Assembly (NCBI GenBank): GCA_024404095.1
Contig: JAKSQO010000008.1
Location: forward strand, 26,539-90,538
Direction of reading: 5' to 3'
Origin: Clostridia bacterium
Lineage (GTDB): Bacteria; Bacillota; Clostridia; Oscillospirales; Acutalibacteraceae
DNA length: 64,000 bases
Shown here: positions 33,245 to 42,635 of the stretch, piece by piece
Position numbering within the stretch: the stretch's first letter is position 1
Layout: each line of letters starts with the position of its first letter
The notes under the pieces: generated by a model
The model's database searches: none
What the model saw: only the letters and a program-made list of their open reading frames with translations
Told to the model about the DNA's origin: nothing
Program-made: the position numbers and the translations under genes

Positions 33245-34603
33245 ATGAAACTTTCAGTAAACGAACGCATAAGATATCAGATATTCGATGGCTTTGGCGC
33301 AAGCGGCGCATGGTGGGCTCAGGTTGTCGGTGGATGGGATGAGGTTGATGAAAGCGGAATGTCCAAAAGGGACAGAATATCCCAACTTTTATATAATAAA
33401 GAGAATGGAATAGGACTGCGTACATACCGTTACAATATCGGTGGAGGTTCGGCTGAAAGCGGCAGGGGTATCTACTGGGACGATGCCAGGCGTGCCGAGT
33501 GCTTCGGTTCTGTCGGTAACTATGATTTCAGCAGAGATGCAAATGCTGTTTATATGATGCGCAAGGCAGCAGAGGATGGAGCCGATGAAATAATACTTTT
33601 TGTAAACTCACCTGTGGAATCACTTACAAAGAACGGGATGGCCCAGCTTGGCAAACGTCAGATTTTCAGAACCAACCTCGCTAAAAAGAATTATGATAAA
33701 TTTGCACAATACTGTCTTGACGTGACAGAGCACTTTGTAAAAGAGGGCTTGCCGATAAAGTATCTTTCACCCGTCAATGAACCGCTGTGGATCTGGAACG
33801 GCGGACAGGAGGGCTGTCACTATTCGCCCCGTCAGGCAGGTCTTGTAATGAAATGCGTTGCCGAAAAGCTGAAAACACGTCCTGCTCTTAAGGGTGTACG
33901 CCTTTCGGGTGTGGAGAACGGCGACATAAGATGGTTCAATAAATCGTATACGCGCGAAATGCTCAGACATAAGTCTGTGCGTGAGCTTGTTGACAGCGTT
34001 GATATACATTCGTATTTTATCAATAATGTTGAAGTACCTTTTTTCAACAACAGAATAGGCTTCCTTAAAAGATATAGAAATTGGATGGACAGAAGATATC
34101 CCGATGTGCCTGTCAAAATGAGCGAATGGACTCACATGAAGGGCGGCAGGGATGCAGGCATGGATTCTGCACTTGAAACAGCTAAGGTTATTATGGAGGA
34201 TATTTCAGTTCTGAATGTTACCTCATGGCAGCATTGGCTTGCCTGTTCTCCTTATGATTACTGCGACGGACTTATCTATCTTGATTTTGACAATCGTACA
34301 TACAGTATTACTAAAAGATATTATGTTACAGGAAATTTTTCAAAGTTTATTCCGTTCGGTGCACAGCGTTTTGAAATAAGCACCGATTGTGAAAATATTA
34401 AGACGGTCGGCTTTATAAATAATGGAGATTGCACAGTTGTTTTTGCAAATTTTGCAGATAAAACGGAAGATTTCACCGCAGATAAGGACGGAGTAATATA
34501 CATAACAGATGAAAATCGAAGCCTTGAGAAAACTGAAATCAGAGCGGGGGATAAAATTATTCTTCCTGCAAGATCCGTTACAACTTATATCTATCGGAGT
34601 TGA
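33245..34603 (+). CDS. Glycoside hydrolase family 30 enzyme
   Basis: A 452-residue protein without a signal peptide. GH30 features are the opening IFDGFGASGAWWAQ, RYNIGGGSA, the acid/base Glu179 in SPVNEPLW and the nucleophile Glu294 in KMSEWTHM, with a short C-terminal beta domain. The family acts on beta-linked polymers and oligomers such as beta-1,6-galactan, beta-glucosides and glucuronoxylan; the substrate here is not evident. Absence of a secretion signal suggests it works on imported oligosaccharides. The ATG at 33245 has GGAGTG upstream. It precedes the symporter gene by four bases, so the two form an operon. Confidence 0.9.
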   Translation: MKLSVNERIRYQIFDGFGASGAWWAQVVGGWDEVDESGMSKRDRISQLLYNKENGIGLRTYRYNIGGGSAESGRGIYWDDARRAECFGSVGNYDFSRDANAVYMMRKAAEDGADEIILFVNSPVESLTKNGMAQLGKRQIFRTNLAKKNYDKFAQYCLDVTEHFVKEGLPIKYLSPVNEPLWIWNGGQEGCHYSPRQAGLVMKCVAEKLKTRPALKGVRLSGVENGDIRWFNKSYTREMLRHKSVRELVDSVDIHSYFINNVEVPFFNNRIGFLKRYRNWMDRRYPDVPVKMSEWTHMKGGRDAGMDSALETAKVIMEDISVLNVTSWQHWLACSPYDYCDGLIYLDFDNRTYSITKRYYVTGNFSKFIPFGAQRFEISTDCENIKTVGFINNGDCTVVFANFADKTEDFTADKDGVIYITDENRSLEKTEIRAGDKIILPARSVTTYIYRS

Positions 34604-34607
34604 TTAT

Positions 34608-36800
34608 ATGAAAATCAAGGATACGGTTACAAAAGCAGTATCGATAGTAAAGAATAACTGGAGCACACCGCCTAAGGACAGATTTATGACATACAAGGAA
34701 ATAACGTCACTGTCTGTTGGCGGAATCGGTGTCAAATTTATTGTTTACTGTATCGGTCAGATGATAATTTCTACGGGCAATGCGTTGCTTGCAAATACAA
34801 TCGGCATTGATCCTATACCTTTATATATTATATATATCATATCTTTGTTGTCAGGATTTCCGCTTACTGCGCTTCGTGCATCAATGATTGACAACACAAG
34901 AAACATGAAAGGTAAGTATCGACCGTACATACTTTCAATGGGTATTCCTACCGCAATTCTCGGCATCGGATTCATCCTTATGCCGTATGAGCATATGTCG
35001 ATGTTTATGAAGTGCACCGTTGTGCTTGCTTATAATATCGGATTTCAGTTCTTTTATAATTTCTTCAACGACGCATATGACAGTCTCATCAACGTCCTTT
35101 CACCTAACAGCATTGAGCGAAGTGATGTTCTGTCAATTCGAAGTATTGTAGAAAACCTGTCACCATCTATCGCAAATATAGCATTTCCACTGCTTGCAAA
35201 AATGATTACAGGTCAGAATACTCTTTATAACCTTAAGGCTTACAGAGTTTCTTTTCCGCCGATGCTTGTAGCAGGTCTGCTTATCTCGATACTTGTTTAC
35301 GCAAACACAGAGGAAAAAATCGTTCAGGCAAAGTCACATTTTATCGGAATCAAATTCTCCGATGCATTCAGAGCGGTTGTGCATAACAAATATTTCTGGA
35401 TTATCTCGCTTGCAGGCTGGGTCGGCTTCCTTGAGGGTGCGTTTGCAAATATTATCCAATGGATGTATAATTACCGCGGAGCGTGTTCACCCGCACAGTA
35501 TGCGCTGATTGTTGCAATTTCGGGCAACGCTTCACTGTGGCCGAACTTTGCAGGGCCTTTCTTAATCAGAAAATGGGGAAAGAAAAAGGTTCTGATTTAC
35601 TCAAATCTTCTCAATATCGTATTCATTGCCGCAATGCTGCCAATCGTGAGTAACTCCTCAGCACCCGGAATAATCTGGTTGCTGCTTGTGTTTATCTTTA
35701 TCAATCAATTCCTTACCTCACTCGGATTCCTTATGGGGCCGAGCATTAACGCAGACATCCGCGACTATCAGCAGTATGTCACCGGTGAACGAATTGACGG
35801 TATGTTTGCGGCGGTCGGACTTATCGGAAGTGTTATCACAATGTTCACAGGCATGGTTCTTCCTGTGATTTACGACAAATCCGGACTTAACCGAGAGGTT
35901 GCGATTTCACTCGGATATAGCGGAAGCAATGTTTATGATGTTCTTTACAATGAAGAGTATTTTGTCCGCATCTGCTCAATTCTTGTTGTCGCTTCGGTTA
36001 TCGGTGCGGCTATGAATGTCATTCCGTACTTTTTCTATGATTTATCCGAAACGCGTCAGAAAGCTATTGTCAACGTGCTCAGAATTAAAGCGTTCTTTGA
36101 GGATTACAAAGACGGCGACGATTTTTCGGAGATTTACTCAATCATTCGTGACGCACGCGATTACGAAAACAGACAAACAGTTAACCTTAAAACTGTAAAG
36201 GATAGAAAAGCACGAAAGCTCGTAAAAGAAGAAAATGAAAAAATTGAGATTTCAGAGTTTGTCAGAGCAGAGCTGAATCGCTTCAATGAAACGTGTGGTA
36301 AGGCTGAACTATGTTTTGCAAAACAAATTGCAGCAGCGGGGCTGAACGGTGTTATGAGAATTGAACCCCCGACAAAGAATGAGATTAAATCACTTCCGCG
36401 AAATACAGAGAGTGAAAAGGATTATATCAGACAGATGAAAATGCTCAGAAGCAGTATTCTGACCTCGAAAAAGTCGATTATCAAGCATTACCCTGAAGGC
36501 ATAAAGGAGTTTGACGTGAGTGTGATTGAAACGCTCTTTGCCGAGGAGGACAGGCTGAACGAGGAAATGAGAAAAATAGCACAGTCGGATTCTTCTGACA
36601 GGAAAACGGTTTTTAACGAGCTTAAAATACAGAAAAAGACCGTCGGAAGAAAAATCAGGCAGGCTGCGGACGAAAACGCAATATATCACCGTGCGGCAAA
36701 ACCGTACCTTGATGCAGTAAGACTTGTAAAGCTTGCTGAGGATTATGAGAAAATAGATGTATTTATGGCTGAATATGAACAAAATCATCAGCCCTGCTGA
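34608..36800 (+). CDS. GPH-family sugar symporter with long cytosolic C-terminal extension
   Basis: A 730-residue protein. The first 500 residues form about 12 membrane helices of the glycoside-pentoside-hexuronide:cation (MelB-type) family, with loop signatures such as ASMIDNTRNMKGKYRPY and FNDAYDSLINVLSP. The last 230 residues are hydrophilic, rich in Lys and Glu and probably helical (EEENEKIEISEFVRAELNRF-like segments), and lack membrane helices. MelB-type carriers usually end near 450-500 residues, so the extension is unusual and may be regulatory. Its position directly after GH30 suggests it imports that enzyme's substrate. Confidence 0.85.
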   Translation: MKIKDTVTKAVSIVKNNWSTPPKDRFMTYKEITSLSVGGIGVKFIVYCIGQMIISTGNALLANTIGIDPIPLYIIYIISLLSGFPLTALRASMIDNTRNMKGKYRPYILSMGIPTAILGIGFILMPYEHMSMFMKCTVVLAYNIGFQFFYNFFNDAYDSLINVLSPNSIERSDVLSIRSIVENLSPSIANIAFPLLAKMITGQNTLYNLKAYRVSFPPMLVAGLLISILVYANTEEKIVQAKSHFIGIKFSDAFRAVVHNKYFWIISLAGWVGFLEGAFANIIQWMYNYRGACSPAQYALIVAISGNASLWPNFAGPFLIRKWGKKKVLIYSNLLNIVFIAAMLPIVSNSSAPGIIWLLLVFIFINQFLTSLGFLMGPSINADIRDYQQYVTGERIDGMFAAVGLIGSVITMFTGMVLPVIYDKSGLNREVAISLGYSGSNVYDVLYNEEYFVRICSILVVASVIGAAMNVIPYFFYDLSETRQKAIVNVLRIKAFFEDYKDGDDFSEIYSIIRDARDYENRQTVNLKTVKDRKARKLVKEENEKIEISEFVRAELNRFNETCGKAELCFAKQIAAAGLNGVMRIEPPTKNEIKSLPRNTESEKDYIRQMKMLRSSILTSKKSIIKHYPEGIKEFDVSVIETLFAEEDRLNEEMRKIAQSDSSDRKTVFNELKIQKKTVGRKIRQAADENAIYHRAAKPYLDAVRLVKLAEDYEKIDVFMAEYEQNHQPC

Positions 36801-36819
36801 ATAAAAGAGAGGGGATAAC

Positions 36820-38193
36820 ATGAAAACTAACAAACTCGGAGCGAAAATATGGTTTAATCTTATTCTGTTTGGACTTATGGGACAGATTGCGTGGAATGTT
36901 GAGAATATGTATTTCAACACTTTCCTGTGCAATTTTATCTACGGTCACGCAAAGCCCGACGCGGTAGCAAGCTCAATGAGCATCGTTGATGCTGTTGCGT
37001 GGATGGTTGCGCTGAGCGCGGTTGTAGCTGTTGTTACAACATTTATAATGGGTAATCTCAGCGACAGAATAAATAACAGAAAAATTTTTATCTCAGTCGG
37101 ATATATTCTGTGGGGTATTGTCACAGGCTGTTTCGGATTTATCTCACTTGAAAACACCGAAAAGCTCGGCAGATTTTCTTCCGCCGCAGGTGTTCTGACC
37201 GCAACCGTCTGGATTGTTATCGGTATGGACTGCCTTATGACATTTATGGGCTCTACAAGCAACGATTCCGCATTTAATGCGTGGGTAACCGATATCGGAA
37301 GCTCGGACAACAGAACAAAAATTGAGACCGTTCTTTCGTTTATGCCGATTGGTGCAATGGGTCTTGTGCTCGCTGTCGGCGGTGTAGCTGTAACTAAGGT
37401 AGGCTATCCTGCGTTTTTCCTCGGCCTCGGTGCGTTCGTTGTGCTCTGCGGTGTGCTCGGTCTTTTCACTCTTGACGATTCAAGAAGCGGTGAGGTTAAG
37501 AAAAATTCAAACTACTGGGCTGACCTTTTCTATGGCTTTAAACCCTCAGTTATAAAGGAAAACTCACGTCTTTATCTCGCACTTGCCACAATGTGCATTT
37601 ACAGTACAGCCGTTCAGGTTTTCTTCCCGTATCTTATTGTTTATCTTCAGCACAGCGAGCTTGATTTCATCAACAATATCGGTTCTCTTTTTGAGGGCTC
37701 CGCTTTGATTGTAACGGTTCTTACTCTTACTATTGCTATCGGATTGATAGTTTTCTTTATTGCAAGGGTTGATAAAATCGGCAAAGGCAAGTGTCTTGTT
37801 ATATGTGCTCTGCTTTTTGTTGCAGGTCTTGTTGCCGTTTCTTTTGCGAATAAGCCTGTTACATTCCTCGCAGGCTGCGGTCCGTTCCTTGTCGGATACG
37901 CAATGCTCGGCATTATAATCGGTGCGGTTATCCGTGATTTCACTCCCGAGGATAAGACAGGCCTTTTCCAGGGAGTCAGAATGATATTTATGGTTCTTAT
38001 TCCCATGGTAGCAGGTCCGAGACTTGCGTCCGTTGCAGCTAAAAATTCAAGCATTACATATATAAATGATTACGGCGCAGAAAATCTGCTTCCGTCTGCG
38101 AAGATGTTCCTTATTGCAGGTATTCTCGGTGCATTTATGTTTGTGACCCTTATTCCTTTGCTTAAAAAAGGTCTTAAGGCTGAGAATAAATAA
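36820..38193 (+). CDS. Major facilitator superfamily transporter
   Basis: A 457-residue protein with about 12 membrane helices. The loop after the third helix, GNLSDRINNRKIF, matches the conserved MFS cytoplasmic motif, and a related segment is seen in the second half. The nearest families are the sugar carriers of the MFS/GPH type. It follows the GPH symporter by 19 nt with AGAGAGGGG upstream, so two carriers are co-expressed with GH30, perhaps for different parts of the same glycan. Confidence 0.85.
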   Translation: MKTNKLGAKIWFNLILFGLMGQIAWNVENMYFNTFLCNFIYGHAKPDAVASSMSIVDAVAWMVALSAVVAVVTTFIMGNLSDRINNRKIFISVGYILWGIVTGCFGFISLENTEKLGRFSSAAGVLTATVWIVIGMDCLMTFMGSTSNDSAFNAWVTDIGSSDNRTKIETVLSFMPIGAMGLVLAVGGVAVTKVGYPAFFLGLGAFVVLCGVLGLFTLDDSRSGEVKKNSNYWADLFYGFKPSVIKENSRLYLALATMCIYSTAVQVFFPYLIVYLQHSELDFINNIGSLFEGSALIVTVLTLTIAIGLIVFFIARVDKIGKGKCLVICALLFVAGLVAVSFANKPVTFLAGCGPFLVGYAMLGIIIGAVIRDFTPEDKTGLFQGVRMIFMVLIPMVAGPRLASVAAKNSSITYINDYGAENLLPSAKMFLIAGILGAFMFVTLIPLLKKGLKAENK

Positions 38194-38221
38194 TTTATAA
38201 TTTCCATAAGGAGAGATTGTT

Positions 38222-40777
38222 ATGGTACTTATCAGAAAGTTTTTTGCATGGCTTCTTGCTTTGATTCAGGTGTTTTTTATCAATATCGGAATTTCAAAGC
38301 CTGATGGACTCCTTGCGGATGTAACTCAGATAAGAAACGAGATTTCGGATGTGAACTACGCAGATAAGACCGAATCTGACCTTGTTTCTTCGGCTGAATA
38401 TGCTCAGAACATTAAAAATGTAGTTCAATGCGCTTATACTGACACAGCTCGAAATGCGTATAAGATTGAAAACGGACAGATTTCTCTTGTTCACAGTCTT
38501 ACCGATGTTGAAAAGCTCGCCACGCTTTCCGACAGGGAGGGTAACGTATATTTTGCGGATACCTTCAAGTCGTTCTATACCGACAAGCTTGGTGTGAAGC
38601 ACTATTTTGAGGACTCAACAGCTGACGGCAGAGTTAACACAATCCGTCTTGGCGCATTCTATTACGAGTGTCACATCAGAGATTTTAAGTCAGCGAACTT
38701 CTATGTCGATAAGGGCTTTCACGTATATGCGGATAAGCTCTATATGGAATACGCTCTTCTTTCAAAGCTTGCCACAAAGGCTTTCAAAGGCTTCGGAAGT
38801 GAGATTGAAATTCCGAAATCAGCGGTTTCAGCCGTTGAGTATAAGGATAAAAACGGTACAGGCACAAGCTTTAAGAATATGGATGAGAAATCTGTTGAGT
38901 ATGTAGCCTTTGATATTAAAGGCGCAGGCGTTGCGGGCTTTATAATTCCGTCTGACGGCTCAACGAAGTCCGTTGAAGTAAAGGAAAAGCTTAACAAATA
39001 TGTTATCACTCAGCTTGCCTCATATGACGGCTCGGGTCTTAATAAGTATGATGAAACAGGAAAACACAGCCTTAACAAAATCAATTTCGGATGCCGTATC
39101 TATACCGACAGAACACACAGCTTTGACGGAATTTCAACGGAAGCCTTCGTGGAGAGGAATCCGCTTAAGGTGAGCATAACAGGCGGAATGTACTCCAATC
39201 CCGAGTACCTCGGTTATGAGGCACTCAGAGGTACATACGGCGTTAAAATGGACGGTTACGGCTTTAACTATCCGTATGCGGTTCCCGATTTCCAGCCGAG
39301 CGTAAAGCTTAAGATTGAGGGTGACGGCGCAGACAGAAATATCTATATCAGAACAACAACTCCGAATTCTGGATGCCTTGAAGGCGGCGCGATTCTTGAT
39401 AAGGACAACAATGTTGTACCGATTGATGTTGAGGTCTGCAAGAACTTTATGGGTGACGGCGGCGAACCTCTTTATTCAAAGATGGATTATTGCTACGGCG
39501 ATACATTTACCCCGATTGCTGTCGAAAAGGACAGCGAAAAGGAATTTACGGTTCTTAATCTTTATCAGAACTGGGGTAAATATCCGCTCAAGCAGATTTC
39601 GTCCATTGAATTCCACGTTTCATACTATCATCTTTCAACAGGCACAACCGAGTCCAACTGCATTGCACCTTACTTTGTTTATGGAAAGGACGGCTGGCTT
39701 CTTCCTGACTTCAGATGTCGAAGCGGCAATATATGGGAAACACAGCCACAGTTCAACTCTGTCGGTGTTCTGAAATTTATGTCTTACAGAGATAAATCGG
39801 TAAAGAATACTGTTTATTCAGAATATCGCGGAAGCAACGTGGATTCAAGAGGTCTTGCGTATTCCGATGTAACAAACTATTACACGGATGACGGCGGTAA
39901 ATTCGATTATTTACTTCGTCATGTTGAGTTCCCTCAGACAGATGAGAACCGTACATACTATACTCTCAAGGTTGATTTCACGGACGATATGACAGTTGAG
40001 AATTTCAGAAGAGATTTTGATATTTTCTACTTTGACGGACGTTTTGTGGCTTTCAACAAGGCTGATTATCTCAACGAAAAAAATGAGCCTGTCTGTGCGG
40101 ATGTTTCGGCTCAGACAACATATCACAAACTCGGAAGCGATAAGCCGTTTATGGGATTCTATTCGGTGACAGATGCTACACTTCCGAATATGTCAATGAA
40201 CGTCGGCTGTAACTTTGCGCTCATAATCAAGGACAGCAGTATTATTATCGGTGGTCAGAAATCAGACATCCCGTTTGTATTCAAGGAGAGCGGAAACACA
40301 GAGGCTACCGAGGGTGTGCTGACGCTTGACGCTGAGAAGCTTACATTCAAAAAGGGAGACAGTATTGAAATAAACATGATTCTTCTTCCTTGGGGAACAG
40401 GCCTTGAAACAGATGACAGCAATGCCATTGCAGTACGCGAGGACAGCGCATTGAAGCCAGTAAAAACAACCGCTTCTGTCGGTACTGTTGTTGAGGATAT
40501 ATACCTCCCGACTGTAAAAGCTGTGAACAATGAAGCTGTTTTCACAGTAAGCGGCGGCAGGGGAAATACTGCGGTAAGAGTTGACGGCTTTGATTCAATG
40601 CTCAAGCCTGAGATTTATGTTCTCTCAAACGGCAGCTGGATTCCGTACGATGTTTCGTCTGCAAACGGTTATGACGGCTATACAGTACACACAAATAATG
40701 ATGGCAGGTATTCTTTCTCGTTTATCTATGAGAGTGAGGACCCTGACAGCGAATATTCATTTAAGGTGGTTCAGTAA
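38222..40777 (+). CDS. Large secreted or anchored protein of unknown function in the GH30 locus
   Basis: An 851-residue protein. An N-terminal hydrophobic segment (FFAWLLALIQVFFINIGI) acts as a signal or anchor, and the remainder is soluble, rich in Tyr, Asp and Gly, and looks largely beta. I recognise no catalytic motif or named family. It is the fourth gene of the GH30 operon (28 nt after the MFS gene, with AAGGAGAG upstream) and precedes a strong terminator. Context suggests a role in binding or cutting the glycan that the operon uses; it could be an undescribed glycosidase, lyase or binding protein. Function is not known. Confidence 0.75.
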   Translation: MVLIRKFFAWLLALIQVFFINIGISKPDGLLADVTQIRNEISDVNYADKTESDLVSSAEYAQNIKNVVQCAYTDTARNAYKIENGQISLVHSLTDVEKLATLSDREGNVYFADTFKSFYTDKLGVKHYFEDSTADGRVNTIRLGAFYYECHIRDFKSANFYVDKGFHVYADKLYMEYALLSKLATKAFKGFGSEIEIPKSAVSAVEYKDKNGTGTSFKNMDEKSVEYVAFDIKGAGVAGFIIPSDGSTKSVEVKEKLNKYVITQLASYDGSGLNKYDETGKHSLNKINFGCRIYTDRTHSFDGISTEAFVERNPLKVSITGGMYSNPEYLGYEALRGTYGVKMDGYGFNYPYAVPDFQPSVKLKIEGDGADRNIYIRTTTPNSGCLEGGAILDKDNNVVPIDVEVCKNFMGDGGEPLYSKMDYCYGDTFTPIAVEKDSEKEFTVLNLYQNWGKYPLKQISSIEFHVSYYHLSTGTTESNCIAPYFVYGKDGWLLPDFRCRSGNIWETQPQFNSVGVLKFMSYRDKSVKNTVYSEYRGSNVDSRGLAYSDVTNYYTDDGGKFDYLLRHVEFPQTDENRTYYTLKVDFTDDMTVENFRRDFDIFYFDGRFVAFNKADYLNEKNEPVCADVSAQTTYHKLGSDKPFMGFYSVTDATLPNMSMNVGCNFALIIKDSSIIIGGQKSDIPFVFKESGNTEATEGVLTLDAEKLTFKKGDSIEINMILLPWGTGLETDDSNAIAVREDSALKPVKTTASVGTVVEDIYLPTVKAVNNEAVFTVSGGRGNTAVRVDGFDSMLKPEIYVLSNGSWIPYDVSSANGYDGYTVHTNNDGRYSFSFIYESEDPDSEYSFKVVQ

Positions 40778-40810
40778 AAGGTCATATATATTATAATAGT
40801 ATAAGTTTTA

Positions 40811-40841
40811 ACAGCTGCCGAAAAAGGCAGCTGTTTTTATT
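40811..40841 (+). terminator. Terminator of the GH30 operon
   Basis: A 9-bp GC-rich inverted repeat (ACAGCTGCC / GGCAGCTGT) with a GAAAAA loop is followed by TTTTATTT. Confidence 0.85.
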
Positions 40842-40852
40842 TGATTAAGCTA

Positions 40853-40881
40853 TTGCATTTTTTCTCTGAAAATATTATAAT
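40853..40881 (+). promoter_or_regulatory. Promoter of the envelope-polymer operon
   Basis: TTGCAT (40853-40858) and TATAAT (40876-40881) are separated by 17 bp, about 57 nt before the first gene. Confidence 0.65.
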
Positions 40882-40937
40882 AAATTGATAAAATGTGTAA
40901 ATATGCGTTTTACGTAAAAATAAAAGGTCGGGCGGTT

Positions 40938-42608
40938 ATGATGAAAAAAGTTTTAAAGGCAACAAAAGAGTCTTCGGCAGGTCTTATTCTCTCGTTTGCA
41001 CTCAGTTTTCTTGCTTTTATTTATGCTCCTTTTGAATTATATCTGACCAATATTTCGGAATTCTGGATGAGACCTTCTCATCTTATCCCCGCTCTTGTTC
41101 TTTTATCAGGCTTCAGCTTTTGCGTTTTTTCCTTTATTCTGATTGTTTCTCAGCTGATAAATAAAAATCTTTATCGCTTTAATCTGACATGGATTTCAGC
41201 ATTGCTGGTCGGCTTTTACATACAGGGTAATTTTCTTATAAAGAATCTTCCGTCAATGGGCGGAGAAACCATTGAATGGGAGCTGTATACCTCAGAACGA
41301 ATTAAATCAGCATTGGCTTTTATAGTGCCTTTTGCAGTTTTTATTGTGCTGTTTGTTGTGTTTAGAAAAGGATTATTTGAAAAGATTGTAAAGGTTCTTT
41401 CAATTTGTCTTTCACTGCTTTTGGCAGTCACACTCACGACTCTTTTTGTTACAACAGATACAAATAAAAACGAAACCCTTGTTCCGACTGTAAAAAATGA
41501 ATTCCGGCTTTCAAACGATCAGAATCTCATAATTTTTATAGTTGACGCTTATGACAGCGGATACTTTAAAAAGGTTATGGCGCAGGACGTTGATTTTCAA
41601 AATGAGCTTGACGGCTTTACATTTTATGAAAATGCACTCTCAGCTTATCCTTTTACAACACATGCAATTCCGATGATTCTTTCGGGTGAGTGGTTTGAGA
41701 ATGACGGAGATTTTTCAAAACATCTTATAAAGTCAGTTGATGAATCACCGCTGATAAATGTGCTCGAAAATAACAATTATAATATCGGAATCTACGAACA
41801 GTCCGCTTTAAATTTGGATGAAAATATCTTTGAAGGTCGATTTGATAATTGCTCACGTGTCGGTTTTGACTATACAGGCAGATCTGTTTACAGGCTTGTT
41901 CTTAAAATGGCAGGAGTGAAATTTGCTCCGTGGGATCTCAAAAAGGAATGCGAAGATCTGAGTGAAATGGTTGTCAAATGCCGTGTTCCGAGCTCAGGCG
42001 ATAAACAGTTTATCTGGTCGAACGTTTCATTTTATAAACAGATAAAAAATGACAATCCCATTGAAATTACAGATACTAAGTGTGCAAGAATTATTCATGT
42101 TGAGGGTGCGCACGTTCCGTATAAATATGATAAGGATGTCAATAAGATTGATCCGAAGACGGGATCTTACACACAGAATGTTGAAGCCTGTGCAACGATG
42201 ATAAAGCAATATCTCAGAAGGCTTAAGGAAAGCGGCATTTACGACAATTCTGCGATTGTTATTCTCGGTGATCACGGTTACGCAGGAAATGATAAAAAGG
42301 ATGAATACAATCTTAAGAAACGTATGAATCCGGTGGTGCTTGTCAAGGGTATCGACGAAAAGCACGATTTGAAGATTTCTTCTGCACCGATAATGTATAC
42401 CGATCTCGCTCAGGGATTTGTAAGGCTAACGGAAAAGAAAGCGAGTGATGAAATCTTTGACTGGAAAGACAATGACAGCAGAAACAGAAGAATGCTGATA
42501 TTTGCCTATACCAAGGAAGACCACATCAGAGAATATTTTACCGACGGACGCGCCGATGACCCCGATGCGATGAAAGCAACGGGTAAAGAATATGTGCTCG
42601 GAAAGTAA
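40938..42608 (+). CDS. LTA-synthase-like membrane protein with sulfatase-fold domain
   Basis: A protein of 556 residues: about five membrane helices (1-200), then an extracellular domain of the alkaline-phosphatase/sulfatase fold. Key segments are IIFIVDAYDSGYF (metal-binding Asp), YPFTTHAIPMILSGE (candidate nucleophile Thr), HVEGAHVPYKYD and VILGDHGYAG (metal-binding Asp and His). The layout matches LtaS- and EptA-like enzymes that move phosphoglycerol or phosphoethanolamine groups on the outer face of the membrane; the donor and acceptor here are unknown. Two adjacent Met codons at 40938 and 40941 are possible starts. It leads the operon with the YidC-polymerase fusion. Confidence 0.82.
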   Translation: MMKKVLKATKESSAGLILSFALSFLAFIYAPFELYLTNISEFWMRPSHLIPALVLLSGFSFCVFSFILIVSQLINKNLYRFNLTWISALLVGFYIQGNFLIKNLPSMGGETIEWELYTSERIKSALAFIVPFAVFIVLFVVFRKGLFEKIVKVLSICLSLLLAVTLTTLFVTTDTNKNETLVPTVKNEFRLSNDQNLIIFIVDAYDSGYFKKVMAQDVDFQNELDGFTFYENALSAYPFTTHAIPMILSGEWFENDGDFSKHLIKSVDESPLINVLENNNYNIGIYEQSALNLDENIFEGRFDNCSRVGFDYTGRSVYRLVLKMAGVKFAPWDLKKECEDLSEMVVKCRVPSSGDKQFIWSNVSFYKQIKNDNPIEITDTKCARIIHVEGAHVPYKYDKDVNKIDPKTGSYTQNVEACATMIKQYLRRLKESGIYDNSAIVILGDHGYAGNDKKDEYNLKKRMNPVVLVKGIDEKHDLKISSAPIMYTDLAQGFVRLTEKKASDEIFDWKDNDSRNRRMLIFAYTKEDHIREYFTDGRADDPDAMKATGKEYVLGK

Positions 42609-42635
42609 AACGGGGGTTGTATATGGAATATCTGA

